Part shown: positions 28,142-37,834 of the stretch, piece after piece
Layout of the letters: each line of letters starts with the position of its first letter
Numbering within the stretch: the stretch's first letter is position 1
Notes under the pieces: generated by a model
What the model was told of the DNA's origin: nothing
The model's database searches: none
Seen by the model: the letters and a program-made list of their open reading frames with translations, nothing else
Source: Petrimonas sulfuriphila
GTDB taxonomy: Bacteria > Bacteroidota > Bacteroidia > Bacteroidales > Dysgonomonadaceae
NCBI GenBank assembly: GCA_038561985.1
Contig: CP073276.1
Coordinates: 3,596,001-3,660,000 of the forward strand
DNA: 64,000 nt
Reading direction: 5' to 3'
Translations under genes and position numbers: made by a program

Positions 28142-28852
28142 ATGAAAAAATATTTTACCGTTCTTATTTTACTATCCCTATCGCTTTCTCTTCTGTCTCA
28201 AGACTTTGATGGGAACTACAAGGATAAGACCGATTCATTCTCTTTTTCCAACGGACAAGCATTGTTTAGCCTAAGCGGTTTTGGAGCCCTGTTTACCCGA
28301 ATGGTTGGCGAAGGAAAATATGAATATGTTGATAATTATTTGCTGGTACACACTTCCGGCTATCCCGGTGAAAAATCGGTGTTCGAATCCATCAACGGTA
28401 CGAAAAAAGACTCCATCGTTGTAAAGGTAGTCGGCCCGGATAATTACCCTGTCCAGGGAGCGCTGACGGAGTTTCTGTCGGAATCCAACAAAATTATCCG
28501 TGGAAATATTACAGATGACCTGGGCAAATCCCAACATCCCAAAGATCAAAAAATTAAAAGGATAAAGGTAACCAACCTGGGTTACGATGATGTTGCCTTT
28601 GAGGTTGAGCAGGGAAAAGATTTTTTAGTAAAACTTGCCAGAAACAACGTTATTGAAAACCAGACGGTTGCTTTCAAAGTCAAGAGAGAAGATGAAGAAA
28701 CTCTTTCGATCATCCTGCTTTCCGATAACTTTGACCCGGGGAAAGACAAAATAAAGTCCCTGGAAAAGCTCGATAAGAAAACACAAAAAAACAACGTGCT
28801 TGCCAAACGACTAAAGAAAGAGTATATACCGGCCTATCAAGGACGAGAATAA
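28142..28852 (+). CDS. Hypothetical secreted protein
   Basis: A protein of about 236 residues. ATG 28142 is chosen over ATG 28124 because MKKYFTVLILLSLSLSLLSQ is a clean signal peptide, with cleavage before DFDGNY. The mature N-terminus (DFDGNYKDKTDSFSF) looks like a short beta-rich module, and residues 85-160 resemble a carboxypeptidase-regulatory/CNA-B-like beta-sandwich (VQGALTEFLSESNK). The C-terminal third is Lys-rich and helical. I recognise no specific family. It is probably periplasmic. It is convergent with the phosphoesterase gene, five bases apart. Confidence 0.55.
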   Translation: MKKYFTVLILLSLSLSLLSQDFDGNYKDKTDSFSFSNGQALFSLSGFGALFTRMVGEGKYEYVDNYLLVHTSGYPGEKSVFESINGTKKDSIVVKVVGPDNYPVQGALTEFLSESNKIIRGNITDDLGKSQHPKDQKIKRIKVTNLGYDDVAFEVEQGKDFLVKLARNNVIENQTVAFKVKREDEETLSIILLSDNFDPGKDKIKSLEKLDKKTQKNNVLAKRLKKEYIPAYQGRE

Positions 28853-28856
28853 AATT

Positions 28857-29843
28857 TCACTCCCCCTTCAGTCCAGCCGGAAAAGTTACATTGTATTCGA
28901 CGCTTCCGTCGAGTAACCTGATCCAGGTGTCAAATTCACGTTTTCCTTCCGTCAGTTGTACGATTCTCGCACCGTTGATTCCAGGTACATAAGTGGTTCT
29001 CCATCCCGAGAACTGGCCGTACGCTAATGCAATACCGAAATAGTTCACGATATAATTGTTAACGTGATCGTGCCCGGCAAATGTACCCATAACATCCTGC
29101 ATCTCTTTCATCGCGAGAAACATCCCCGAGTTTAAACCGGGGGAACATTCGTTTTCCTTACGCACCCCCACCCTTTTGTTCGTATCGTCGTCAAATGCCA
29201 GGCGGTATTCCGGAAGGGGAATATGGAAATAAGCCAGGGCTGGCAACGGCTGAAAATTATTTTGCCGGGTAAAATGAAAACTTTGCTTCTTATACCAGTC
29301 GATGACCTCAGAGGTTATCCATCCGTATCCCGACACATCGCTTACGGTTGAATAGGCTCCCGAGTCGAAGCAGTAAATCAACGCTTTCACCTGCATATCT
29401 TTTTCGCTTCCGTAAACGGGAAGGACATTATTCATAACGCCGCTCAACTGTCCACCGGCAGGATAGTTGCAATTGTACGGGTAATCCGTGATAATCTTTT
29501 CGAGTTCGAGGCGGGTTGTGCCGCTCTCATCGTCGTGATTTCCCAATGCAACGGCAAACGGTATTTTCCTGTCGACAACTAATTTTGTAACGGTGTCCCA
29601 TCCTGTTTTTATCGGCCTTCCGGTTACAATATCCCCGGTGAAAATAACCATATCGGGTTTTTCCGTATCCAATACGCGCTGAATAGCCAACAAGGCCGTA
29701 TCCGATTTGGAATTTCCGGGGACGTAGTGCACATCAGTAAACTGTGCTATCTTGAACAAACCGTCCTTGTTGAAATTTAATTTTTGTGCTTCTACTGCAG
29801 TGAACCACAACACAACAACACAACAAACAACAATTTTCTTCAT
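28857..29843 (-). CDS. Secreted calcineurin-like metallophosphoesterase
   Basis: A protein of about 328 residues. The start at 29843 is chosen because MKKIVVCCVVVLWFTAVEAQ is a signal peptide and because it avoids overlap with prs. Metal ligands of the calcineurin-like family are in order: FTDVHY (Asp, His), TGDIVTG (Asp), GNHDDE (Asn-His), and C-terminal AGHDHVN (His-x-His). It probably hydrolyses phosphoesters in the periplasm and resembles purple-acid-phosphatase-like (Dcr2/Siz-type) proteins. It may be co-transcribed with prs upstream. Confidence 0.8.
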   Translation of the reverse strand: MKKIVVCCVVVLWFTAVEAQKLNFNKDGLFKIAQFTDVHYVPGNSKSDTALLAIQRVLDTEKPDMVIFTGDIVTGRPIKTGWDTVTKLVVDRKIPFAVALGNHDDESGTTRLELEKIITDYPYNCNYPAGGQLSGVMNNVLPVYGSEKDMQVKALIYCFDSGAYSTVSDVSGYGWITSEVIDWYKKQSFHFTRQNNFQPLPALAYFHIPLPEYRLAFDDDTNKRVGVRKENECSPGLNSGMFLAMKEMQDVMGTFAGHDHVNNYIVNYFGIALAYGQFSGWRTTYVPGINGARIVQLTEGKREFDTWIRLLDGSVEYNVTFPAGLKGE

Positions 29844-29850
29844 ACTCTTG

Positions 29851-30786
29851 CTATACAACATACAATGAACTTATCGACTCGTTGTTGCACACCCTCATGA
29901 TGGCATTGGCAAACATATCGGCGACAGACAAGACTTTCACTTTACTGCACGATTTTGTATAAGGAATACTGTCGGTAAATATAATCTCGTTAAGCGAAGA
30001 ATTTTCCACACGTTCACTGGCCGGATCCGACATGACGGCGTGACTGGCTATGGCTCTTACAGATCTGGCGCCGTTCTGCATCATCAACTCGGCAGCTTTG
30101 GTCATGGTTCCCGCAGTATCCACGATATCGTCAATCAACAACACATCCATCCCTTCCACATCCCCGATGATCTGCATATCCGAAATAACGTTTGCTTTTT
30201 TCCTGATCTTATAGCAGATAACCATGGGACAACCCAAGAACTTGGCATAAGCACTGGCACGCTTGGTTCCACCTACATCGGGCGTGGCAATCACCAAATT
30301 TTCCTGATTAAAGGTTTTCATATAATCCACAAAAACTCCCGATCCGTACAAATGGTCAACAGGAACATCGAAGAAACCCTGAATCTGGTCGGCATGCAAG
30401 TCCATGGTAATCAATCGGCTGATGCCGGCAGTGCTGAGCATATCGGCAATCAGCTTCGCTCCGATACTCACACGGGGCTTATCTTTTCTGTCCTGACGGG
30501 CCCATCCGAAATAGGGAATAACCGCAATGATGGACTTCGCCGACGCACGCTTGGCCGCATCAATCATAAGCAGTAACTCCATCAGGTTGTCTGAATTGGG
30601 AAAAGTGGACTGGATAAGGAATACTTGTCTTCCCCGAATGGATTCCTCGTATGAAACTGAAAATTCTCCGTCGGCAAAATGCTCGATAATCATATTTCCT
30701 AACGGACACCCCAAACTATTGCAAACCTTCTCGGCAAAATAACGTGATTTTGTTCCCGAGAAGATTTTAAACGGCTTATCTTGCAT
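29851..30786 (-). CDS. prs: Ribose-phosphate pyrophosphokinase
   Basis: A 311-residue PRPP synthetase of full class I length. Signature regions are KIFSGTKSRYFAEKV at the N-terminus, MDLHADQIQGFFDVPVDHLY (Mg-binding signature) and the PRPP loop LLIDDIVDTAGTMTKAAELM. It converts ribose 5-phosphate and ATP to PRPP for nucleotide, His and Trp synthesis. A TACTTTTG promoter box lies about 70 bases upstream. The phosphoesterase gene follows after seven bases. Confidence 0.95.
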   Translation of the reverse strand: MQDKPFKIFSGTKSRYFAEKVCNSLGCPLGNMIIEHFADGEFSVSYEESIRGRQVFLIQSTFPNSDNLMELLLMIDAAKRASAKSIIAVIPYFGWARQDRKDKPRVSIGAKLIADMLSTAGISRLITMDLHADQIQGFFDVPVDHLYGSGVFVDYMKTFNQENLVIATPDVGGTKRASAYAKFLGCPMVICYKIRKKANVISDMQIIGDVEGMDVLLIDDIVDTAGTMTKAAELMMQNGARSVRAIASHAVMSDPASERVENSSLNEIIFTDSIPYTKSCSKVKVLSVADMFANAIMRVCNNESISSLYVV

Positions 30787-30855
30787 GACTTGTTGATTAT
30801 AATTGAGTTAGTAAATTATTGATTGATTCTCTCTTTGTAATAGTCTTTCCACGGA

Positions 30856-30863
30856 CAAAAGTA
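30856..30863 (-). promoter_or_regulatory. Promoter -7 box for prs
   Basis: On the minus strand TACTTTTG matches TAnnTTTG; the leader would be about 60 bases. The -33 region is AT-rich without an exact TTTG. Confidence 0.4.
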
Positions 30864-31005
30864 CAAACTAAATTCTAAAAAAACCTTTAAAATGTGTTTT
30901 GAATTTTTTTATGTACTGTTTTTAGTCATTTTTTGATGGATTTGGATTTTCGTTTCGCATCCTATGGCAGGATATACGAAAGAAAGGAAAGTTCAAAATA
31001 CTTTC

Positions 31006-32703
31006 TTAACAAGAGGAAATTTTGTACAGCTCGCCCGAGGTTGCCCCAACCTTTATCCGAATCGGGCTATCTATCGAAAAAACGGTATTGAACTTGCTAT
31101 CCGACAACAACGGAAAAGCGTTAAAACTCCCGTTGTCAGGAATCCCGAAGAAATCCATAGCGTGGGTGGGAATATTTACCACAACATCAACCTCCTTGTT
31201 GTCAAAATTAACCACCGCCAGAATTAATTCATCTCCAGTACCCCGTAGAAATGCGAATTGCTTGGTGGAATCAAACTCAAAATTGTCGTAATTTGCTGGC
31301 ATCAGGTCGTAAAAGAGTCCCTCACTCAACGCTCTCTCCCGGTTACACAAGGTAAGGAGTTTGGCATAAAATTTCTGCAACGCCCTTTCTTCTCCTGTCA
31401 ACAAGGTATCGTCCCATTTCCCGTTATTATTCCAACGCCTAACCGTGTCTAGCGACCAATAATCAAAAATGGAGGTACGCCCGTTCTTGCCACTGAAACC
31501 CTCTTCATCCATTCCCCGCTCGCCCAGCTCCTGGCCAAAATAGATCATTACAGGATTTACGTTCACGCAGGCAGTAACAATCATCGCAGCGGGTCCATGC
31601 TTTCCGTCTTTCAGAAAATAATCCGAAGCTACGCGTTGTTCATCGTGGTTTTCAATAAAATTGAGCATTTTGTGCTGAATATCGCCCACGTTATTCAGGG
31701 CAAACGTGATGTCCGACGACGGACGATACCCGCAGGCCACATCACGCAAAACGTCATATAACCCTACTTTATCGTACAAGTAATCAAAGTTGTCGTGGGC
31801 AAGAAACAACCGGTAGGCATCGGGATTGTATATCTCCGCCAGAAAGAGAATTTTCGGGAACTCTTTTTTTACTTGCGGAATCACCCATCGCCAAAACTCC
31901 AGCGGGACCATTTCTGCCATGTCTACCCGGAAACCGTCAATATTTTTCTTCGACCAATAGATCAATACGTCCCTCATCTTGTTCCACGTATCGGGAATTT
32001 TGGAGAAGTGTTTTATGTAACCGTTCTGTATATCGATGCCGTAGTTAAGCTTAACCGTCTCATACCAGTCGTATGGGGTGGGTTTATTGGTAAAACAATC
32101 GTTCCCGGTGACTTTTGCCGGCGACTCCCTGTAGGTTACGTCCGCCATTTTCTTTACCGGGAATTGAATTTCCAGCTCCTCACCCGGAAGGTAATAAAAG
32201 TTGTTGCCGGGAGAAAAAGCCACAGAAGTGTCGTCGTTGCAACCAAATTCGTCAACTCCCTCCGGACGGTTAATCGATTTGTAGTTCCTTGCCAGGTGAT
32301 TCGGCACAAAATCAATGATTACCTCCATCCCGGCACGATGGATACGTTCAACCAACGCTTCAAATTCGCGCATCCGGCCGTTCACGTTCATCGCCAGATC
32401 AGGATCAACATCGTAAACGTCCCGCACGGCGTACGGAGACCCGGCATTGCCTTTAATGATTTCCGGATATTCACGGGGAATGCCGTATTGGGTGTAATCC
32501 GTTGTTGAGGCATGCGCCAATACGCCGATAAGCCAGACATGAGAATAACCACCCTTCTTTAACTGATTGAGAAACTTACCTGTTATATCGTTAAACTTTC
32601 CGCATCCGTTTTCTTCCAGGGTCCCGTTTTGAATGTTGTTGGCCTGAGTGTTCCCCAGCAGACGCGGCAACAGTTGATAGATGAATATTTTACGTGGCTT
32701 CAT
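31006..32703 (-). CDS. GH13 alpha-amylase-family glycosidase (cytoplasmic)
   Basis: A 565-residue GH13 enzyme without a signal peptide. The four conserved regions of the barrel are visible: VIIDFVPNH, DGFRVDMAEM (nucleophile Asp), FLAEIYNP (acid/base Glu) and FIENHDEQR (transition-state Asp). A C-terminal beta-domain follows from about residue 475. It probably acts on intracellular glycogen or maltodextrins. Its start codon overlaps the stop of the patatin gene by four bases, so the two genes are coupled although their functions seem unrelated. Confidence 0.85.
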   Translation of the reverse strand: MKPRKIFIYQLLPRLLGNTQANNIQNGTLEENGCGKFNDITGKFLNQLKKGGYSHVWLIGVLAHASTTDYTQYGIPREYPEIIKGNAGSPYAVRDVYDVDPDLAMNVNGRMREFEALVERIHRAGMEVIIDFVPNHLARNYKSINRPEGVDEFGCNDDTSVAFSPGNNFYYLPGEELEIQFPVKKMADVTYRESPAKVTGNDCFTNKPTPYDWYETVKLNYGIDIQNGYIKHFSKIPDTWNKMRDVLIYWSKKNIDGFRVDMAEMVPLEFWRWVIPQVKKEFPKILFLAEIYNPDAYRLFLAHDNFDYLYDKVGLYDVLRDVACGYRPSSDITFALNNVGDIQHKMLNFIENHDEQRVASDYFLKDGKHGPAAMIVTACVNVNPVMIYFGQELGERGMDEEGFSGKNGRTSIFDYWSLDTVRRWNNNGKWDDTLLTGEERALQKFYAKLLTLCNRERALSEGLFYDLMPANYDNFEFDSTKQFAFLRGTGDELILAVVNFDNKEVDVVVNIPTHAMDFFGIPDNGSFNAFPLLSDSKFNTVFSIDSPIRIKVGATSGELYKISSC

Positions 32704-33566
32704 AATGTTGTTTTTTTAAATTTACCTATTCGCTGCCTCACTTTCTCCTCGAGTTCGTAATGTCGGTGACACCTTCTGATAATGCCCAGCGATTTTTCTT
32801 CACCAAGCGCTGCTGAAGCGCATTCGTAACCTATTTCTCTTATTCTGTCGATGTTGTTCAGATCGAACATAAAGTACTTTTGCGCTTCCTCCGCTTCTAC
32901 AAGGATATCACATAGACTCCTGTCTATCAACGTATTTGAATTAGACATCAGTTTAAACGTACGTTCGGCGGTAGTTTTGATATTGACTTTGTCCGATAAA
33001 GGCGTCATCAGCGAAACATTCACGCCGATAACGTACTTACACTCATTCCGAATAACAGAAACCGGAAAATTTTTCAATAATCCGCCATCAACATAGGACA
33101 CACCACTGATAACCTTGGGAGTAAAGACGATAGGGACCGAACAGGATGCCACCACGGCATCTACTAACGATCTACCTTCCGAAAAAACTACAGTCCGGGC
33201 CTTTTCCCAATCGGTTACAACTGCTTTAAAAGGAATTCTCAGTTGTTCGAATGAGCTCGACCGCAAATTGTCTTTCAGAAATTTCCCGACACCTGAAGTT
33301 TTAAAAAAGCCCGTCTTGGGAATGGAAAATCCGATAAATTCATGGAACTCTTTCTTTCGGAAGAGCTCGCTAATCTCGTCGGGAGAAAAACCATCGGCAT
33401 AAAAAACTCCGGCTAACGCACCGGCACTGGTACCTGCAATTACATCGGGTTTCAGGCCATAACTCTCAAATACCTTGAAAGCGCCTAAATGAGCAAACCC
33501 TTTTGCACCGCCACCGCTTAGCGCATAACCCAAATAATATTGAAAATTTTTCCCAAATATTGCCAC
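32700..33566 (-). CDS. Patatin-like phospholipase (RssA-type)
   Basis: A 288-residue patatin-family lipid acyl hydrolase. The oxyanion glycine motif ALSGGGAKGFAHLGA opens the domain, the nucleophile Ser is in AGTSAGAL, and the dyad Asp is in YVDGGLLKNFP. There is no signal peptide, so it should be cytoplasmic or bound to the inner face of the membrane. It is probably involved in phospholipid turnover. It is the first gene of a two-gene leftward unit with the GH13 enzyme. Confidence 0.85.
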   Translation of the reverse strand: MAIFGKNFQYYLGYALSGGGAKGFAHLGAFKVFESYGLKPDVIAGTSAGALAGVFYADGFSPDEISELFRKKEFHEFIGFSIPKTGFFKTSGVGKFLKDNLRSSSFEQLRIPFKAVVTDWEKARTVVFSEGRSLVDAVVASCSVPIVFTPKVISGVSYVDGGLLKNFPVSVIRNECKYVIGVNVSLMTPLSDKVNIKTTAERTFKLMSNSNTLIDRSLCDILVEAEEAQKYFMFDLNNIDRIREIGYECASAALGEEKSLGIIRRCHRHYELEEKVRQRIGKFKKTTL

Positions 33567-33806
33567 GACGGTTCCCTTAATGGTACTACAAATATGCTAA
33601 AAAATTTGATGATTGTCAAAAATAAAACCGTTATCAAATGGTTTATTTATGTTTTTTTATACAAATAGACCGGTGGGGCCACCGGGATGTTTTTCATCAA
33701 TGGAACGGCAGTACATCTGATGCGTTCGTGGCAACCCCAAGGACAAAATAATCTTCAATGCCGGAGACAAAGGATTGCGGTTATTTTTGCTGTAGGGGAA
33801 ATCGCT
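33567..33806. other. Intergenic remnant region
   Basis: 240 bases between the patatin gene and the PstS-like pseudogene. The half near the patatin gene is AT-rich. The other half (about 33675-33800) has coding-like base composition but is broken by stops in all frames and matches nothing I recognise. It may be further debris of the deletion that damaged the neighbour. Confidence 0.3.
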
Positions 33807-34170
33807 TTACCCTTCTGTTAGTTGACTATATATCCACTCTTTCCAATCGCCTTGTTTTCCGGCTGCAGTTTGAAGCCATTCGTAAATTTTGTATACCATT
33901 GACAACCTGTCCGTGTCGGAACGGATAACGGCATACATTTCGGTGGTAAGCAAGGATAAATGGCTGAATAATTATTGAGTCCCAATAATTCGCAAGCAAT
34001 AACCGTGTTTAGAGGGAGTGTTGAGGTGGAACCATCCATTACCGGAAAATTGTAGATTGACAAGCCTTCAATATAAGGCGATACGGTTCCCGGTTCTTTT
34101 CCGCAACTTGTGCAAATGGTTAATGCGGCAAAACCCATACCGCAATACCAAGTGGCTTGTTCATCTTCAT
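33807..34170 (-). pseudogene. Collapsed PstS-like phosphate-binding lipoprotein
   Basis: On the minus strand, ATG 34170 opens MKMNKPLGIA. One base appears lost near codon 11, and the signal peptide continues in another frame as MGFAALTICTSCGKE, with a lipobox Cys. The chain then reads IYNFPVMDGSTSTLPL and CELLGLNNYSAIYP, the start of PstS-like proteins. After YP the frame shifts again and reads LTTEMYAVIRSDTDRLS...MVYKIYEWLQT, the end of the same family, to the stop at 33807. The whole middle, some 200 or more residues, is missing. An intact member would bind phosphate or a related anion. Confidence 0.7.
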
Positions 34171-34206
34171 TCGATTAAAATTATTTATTTTTCAGGGATG
34201 ATTTTA

Positions 34207-35046
34207 TTATAAAACCCCGACGGGCATTTCAAAGGAAGACAACAACGTGCCGAATGCTTTATACGCTGTGTCCATCCCCTCCATTGGGATGCCTATTTCC
34301 CAATCATCCCTGATGAGTTCTTTCCAATTGCCCGGCATGGAGGTATCGAGGCCCAAATTCAAATTCTGATTTAACCGGTGCAGGGCCAAATCATTTATCG
34401 ACATGCGAAAACGGTATGAGACGGTTTTTGCCGATTCCTCATCCAGCGTTGGCTGCCCTTTTTCATCAACCCCGTATGAAAAGGTCATAAAGCAATTACC
34501 CTCCTCTGTGTCAATCGTGTAAGTTCCTTTACCCCGTACTTTCAACACGTAATCGGTTGACGATGTGCTCTCCCTGTTGACAAGGTAGAGATCCCGCGCC
34601 TTGTTGTTTACCAGGCAAATCCATTCTATAGTGTTCAAGGAAGCGGGGAAAGGAGGCACTTCGCCGTTATCTGTTTTGTTAGCTTTGGATATGCGCATCA
34701 CCTCATAGTTATCGGTCACCTTAATCTTCAATTTTTGCGATTCTTTGGTTAGGTTATCCGTAACCGTGAGCCGGGTATCTCCTTTGAGCCGCCCCTGAAT
34801 GGCAATCATTCCCGCCGCACTCGACCAGCCGGTTTGCATTTCTGCCGAAAGCAGAAGCGGGTTTTCCACTTCCAGCGTGTAATTTCCGCTGCCTGTTTTC
34901 GGCCCGATTAAGACCGTTCCATTCACGGGCACTTCGCGATAATCGTAATAGAAAGAGAGTGATTCGTGTTCTGTTTTTTCACAACTTGGCATTAAAATGA
35001 ATACCAAAAGCGGTATCAGGAACTTGCTTTTTGTGTTGGTTTTCAT
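34207..35046 (-). CDS. Hypothetical lipoprotein
   Basis: A 279-residue protein with a lipoprotein signal (hydrophobic residues 10-20, lipobox LMPSCE). Residues 30-120 look like an Ig-like or bacterial-surface beta-sandwich: VPVNGTVLIG, GNYTLEVENP, GDTRLTVTDN. This is followed by a beta-rich domain with no family I know. It is probably exposed on the outer membrane. It lies just upstream of the PstS-like pseudogene and downstream of another orphan lipoprotein, so the three may once have formed an operon. Confidence 0.6.
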   Translation of the reverse strand: MKTNTKSKFLIPLLVFILMPSCEKTEHESLSFYYDYREVPVNGTVLIGPKTGSGNYTLEVENPLLLSAEMQTGWSSAAGMIAIQGRLKGDTRLTVTDNLTKESQKLKIKVTDNYEVMRISKANKTDNGEVPPFPASLNTIEWICLVNNKARDLYLVNRESTSSTDYVLKVRGKGTYTIDTEEGNCFMTFSYGVDEKGQPTLDEESAKTVSYRFRMSINDLALHRLNQNLNLGLDTSMPGNWKELIRDDWEIGIPMEGMDTAYKAFGTLLSSFEMPVGVL

Positions 35047-35067
35047 ATTTGTACAAAATTTATGTGA

Positions 35068-36048
35068 TTATTTATTTTCCTTGATTGATTTTAGCGCAAT
35101 TGTTTCGCCATACAAACCCGTATTTTCATCTTTAATTTTAATCTCCATTTCAGAAGAAGATAAACGCATAACCTTCCAGTATTCCTGGTGAGTTTGCATG
35201 GTAACCAACACTTCATCAAACAATAAGTTATCGGACTTGAAGGAAAGTGCCTCTGCGACCCTTACCTTCTCCCCATTCTCATAAGTGGTCCAGAATTTGT
35301 TTCCCGGGAACGCACCATTATACGAAAAATAATATTCCGTTGTGTATTCTTTACCGCCTTCCACGTAAGTGTATTCCCAGCCTCTGACAAAGTCATGCAT
35401 AGCCCTGTTTTTATCCTTGCTGACACCGGTTTGAAACTCGCCTTTCACTTTCCACATTGTTGAATTATTTTCGTGCAGGGGTGAGGGTACCTCATACTCA
35501 AATTTTGCATATACATGCCCGTTATCGGGTTTTGTTACGTCTAAATCCAAACGCACAAATTCGATGTACCCGTTTCCAAAGGATTCCTTTGTTTTAATTT
35601 CTGTCACATTAAACGATTCGTGTTGTTCAAGAGGAACTTCCTCCCACGATGTCAACTCAAACAAAGGCGGATTCTTACTCTGGGCACCTTCGGATTTGAC
35701 GTAATATCTTTTACCCACAACGATGGGTTCGGTTGTTGGGAGACACACCCTTACCAAAAATTCAGGTTCTTGAGACGTTTTGTCAACAGGACTGCAAAAC
35801 TGCGAAAAGGTAAAGTAAATACTGTCGTTATCCATATAATCATACCTTGCATTCATTCCTATCGGAGGCCCAAAGTTTATTGCGGGTAAAAACCCTAATT
35901 TTTCAAACTTCTCACCGTTTATTTCACAACGCAAATAATGTTTGGATTGGAAATCTTCTTGTATCTTTTCACAACTTGCCAACCCCAGCGGCACAAAAAG
36001 GATAGCTACCATAAGCAGGCAGCTGTTTTTCAATACAGATTTTCTCAT
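35068..36048 (-). CDS. Hypothetical lipoprotein
   Basis: A 326-residue protein with a lipoprotein signal (residues 1-25, lipobox GLASCE). The mature protein begins with HYLRCEINGEKFEK, a pattern common in small Bacteroidetes surface lipoproteins of unknown function, and is beta-rich throughout. I recognise no named domain. The 21-base gap to the next lipoprotein gene suggests one transcript. Confidence 0.6.
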   Translation of the reverse strand: MRKSVLKNSCLLMVAILFVPLGLASCEKIQEDFQSKHYLRCEINGEKFEKLGFLPAINFGPPIGMNARYDYMDNDSIYFTFSQFCSPVDKTSQEPEFLVRVCLPTTEPIVVGKRYYVKSEGAQSKNPPLFELTSWEEVPLEQHESFNVTEIKTKESFGNGYIEFVRLDLDVTKPDNGHVYAKFEYEVPSPLHENNSTMWKVKGEFQTGVSKDKNRAMHDFVRGWEYTYVEGGKEYTTEYYFSYNGAFPGNKFWTTYENGEKVRVAEALSFKSDNLLFDEVLVTMQTHQEYWKVMRLSSSEMEIKIKDENTGLYGETIALKSIKENK

Positions 36049-36215
36049 TGTAATGATTGTCTAAAGATTCTAATTGACTGTTCTTTTACGTAAGACGTAG
36101 AATCTGAGAAAAAGCTGCACAAATAATGTTAAATATAAATAAAAGAAACAAATGAGAGAAAAGGAAAAATAGCTGCCGCCTCGAATGGTACGGTTTCGGA
36201 AGGCAGTATGCACGA

Positions 36216-36701
36216 TTAAAGGTAGCCAAGCTCATTCTTCAATTGCAAAATGGTTTTGGCAAACACCGGATGAACGGTGTCTGGCGAGATTTCGGCAAAA
36301 GGGGTCAACACAAAGTCGCGCAAATGGAAGCGGGGATGCGGAATGATTAATCCGGGTTCCTCAACGATTCGGTTATCAACCATCAGGATGTCAATATCGA
36401 TGGTGCGATCGGCATACCCACCATCCGGAGATTTTTTTGTCCGCCCCAGTTCCTTTTCAATCGCCTGAGTTACCCGCAGTACCTCTCTGGCTTCCAGGAT
36501 TGTGACCAGTTCACAAACGGAATTAACGAACCTGTTTTCAGACTCGAAACCCTCCGGATCGGACACATAAAAAGCGGATTTGGAAATAATTCTCCCTATC
36601 CGCTTGTTAATTTCTCTGTAGGCACGCTCGATATTTTTTTCCTTGTCTCCCAGGTTGGAGCCCAATCCCAAAAAAACAACATGAATATCGTTATCAGGCA
36701 T
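36216..36701 (-). CDS. folK: 2-amino-4-hydroxy-6-hydroxymethyldihydropteridine diphosphokinase
   Basis: A 161-residue HPPK of normal length. The family motifs GLGSNLGDKEKNIERA at the N-terminus and DRTIDIDILMV with IPHPRFHLRDFVLTP are intact; the two Asp residues bind Mg-ATP. It pyrophosphorylates the pterin in folate synthesis. It is the last gene of the leftward ftsX-to-folK block, 35 bases after queA. Confidence 0.92.
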   Translation of the reverse strand: MPDNDIHVVFLGLGSNLGDKEKNIERAYREINKRIGRIISKSAFYVSDPEGFESENRFVNSVCELVTILEAREVLRVTQAIEKELGRTKKSPDGGYADRTIDIDILMVDNRIVEEPGLIIPHPRFHLRDFVLTPFAEISPDTVHPVFAKTILQLKNELGYL

Positions 36702-36736
36702 TTTTCAGCGTAGCATCATCGCACAAAGTGCGCGTT

Positions 36737-37786
36737 TTAAATTATCAGCATAGCATCCCCGTACGCACCAAACTCGTATTTCTCCTTGATGGCCGTCTGA
36801 TACACATCCATAATTCTTTCGTATCCGCCGAAAGCAGTCGTCACCATCAAAAGCGTGGAGAACGGCAGGTGGAAGTTGGTAACCAACGCATCGGGTAGTG
36901 TAAAGTCATAAGGCGGGAAAATAAACTTGTTCGTCCATCCCTCCCTCGGCTTGATGTGCCCGTCTGTACTGATGGTGGTTTCAATAGCCCGCAGAACCGA
37001 CGTACCCACGGCACAGATTTTGTGCCCGTTGTCTTTTGCCGTATTCACCTTGTCGCACAACTCCTGCGTAATGATCATCTGCTCCGAATCAACTTTATGC
37101 TTGGTTAAATCCTCCACGTCTATATCGCGGTAGGCACCTAATCCGTGGTGAAGCGTAAGGAAGCCGTAATCGATATTTTTAATCTCCATACGTTTGATCA
37201 ACTCCCGGCTGAAATGCAGTCCTGCCGCAGGAACAACGACAGCTCCTTCGTTATTGGCAAAAATATTCTGATACCTCTCCGCATCCTCCGGCACGGCCGA
37301 CCGCTCCATATATTCTGGGATCGGAGTTTCACCGATGGAGAAAAGCAGGTCTTTGAACTCTTCGTACGGCCCGTCATAAAGAAAACGAAGCGTACGCCCG
37401 CGCGAGGTGGTGTTATCAATCACTTCAGCCACGAGCTCTTCATTTTCACCAAAGTATAACTTGTTCCCGATCCTTATTTTCCGGGCGGGATTAACCAAAA
37501 CATCCCATAGATGCTGCGAGGGATTCAACTCCCTGAGCAAAAACACTTCTATTTTGGCTCCGGTCTTTTCTTTGTTTCCGAACAACCGTGCAGGAAAGAC
37601 CTTGGTATCGTTGAAAACGAAAAAGTCGTGAGCATCAAAGTAATTCAGAATATCCTTAAAAACAAGATGTTCTATTTTATCGGAATTTCGATGAACCACA
37701 AGCAATCTGGATTCATCGCGATGTCTACTCGGATACTTGGCAATCAATTCCTCCGGTAAATTAAATTTAAACTGAGAAAGTTTCAT
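36737..37786 (-). CDS. queA: S-adenosylmethionine:tRNA ribosyltransferase-isomerase
   Basis: A 349-residue QueA. The start [19 protein letters not shown] is typical, and the family segments [14 protein letters not shown] and [12 protein letters not shown] are present, as is the C-terminal [13 protein letters not shown]. It transfers the ribosyl part of SAM to preQ1 in tRNA, giving epoxyqueuosine. It lies between truB and folK in a conserved Bacteroidales gene order. Confidence 0.95.
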   Translation of the reverse strand: MKLSQFKFNLPEELIAKYPSRHRDESRLLVVHRNSDKIEHLVFKDILNYFDAHDFFVFNDTKVFPARLFGNKEKTGAKIEVFLLRELNPSQHLWDVLVNPARKIRIGNKLYFGENEELVAEVIDNTTSRGRTLRFLYDGPYEEFKDLLFSIGETPIPEYMERSAVPEDAERYQNIFANNEGAVVVPAAGLHFSRELIKRMEIKNIDYGFLTLHHGLGAYRDIDVEDLTKHKVDSEQMIITQELCDKVNTAKDNGHKICAVGTSVLRAIETTISTDGHIKPREGWTNKFIFPPYDFTLPDALVTNFHLPFSTLLMVTTAFGGYERIMDVYQTAIKEKYEFGAYGDAMLII

Positions 37787-37834
37787 ATGTGATTAAACTG
37801 ATTCTTTATAATACTATCGTGAAATAATTTATTG

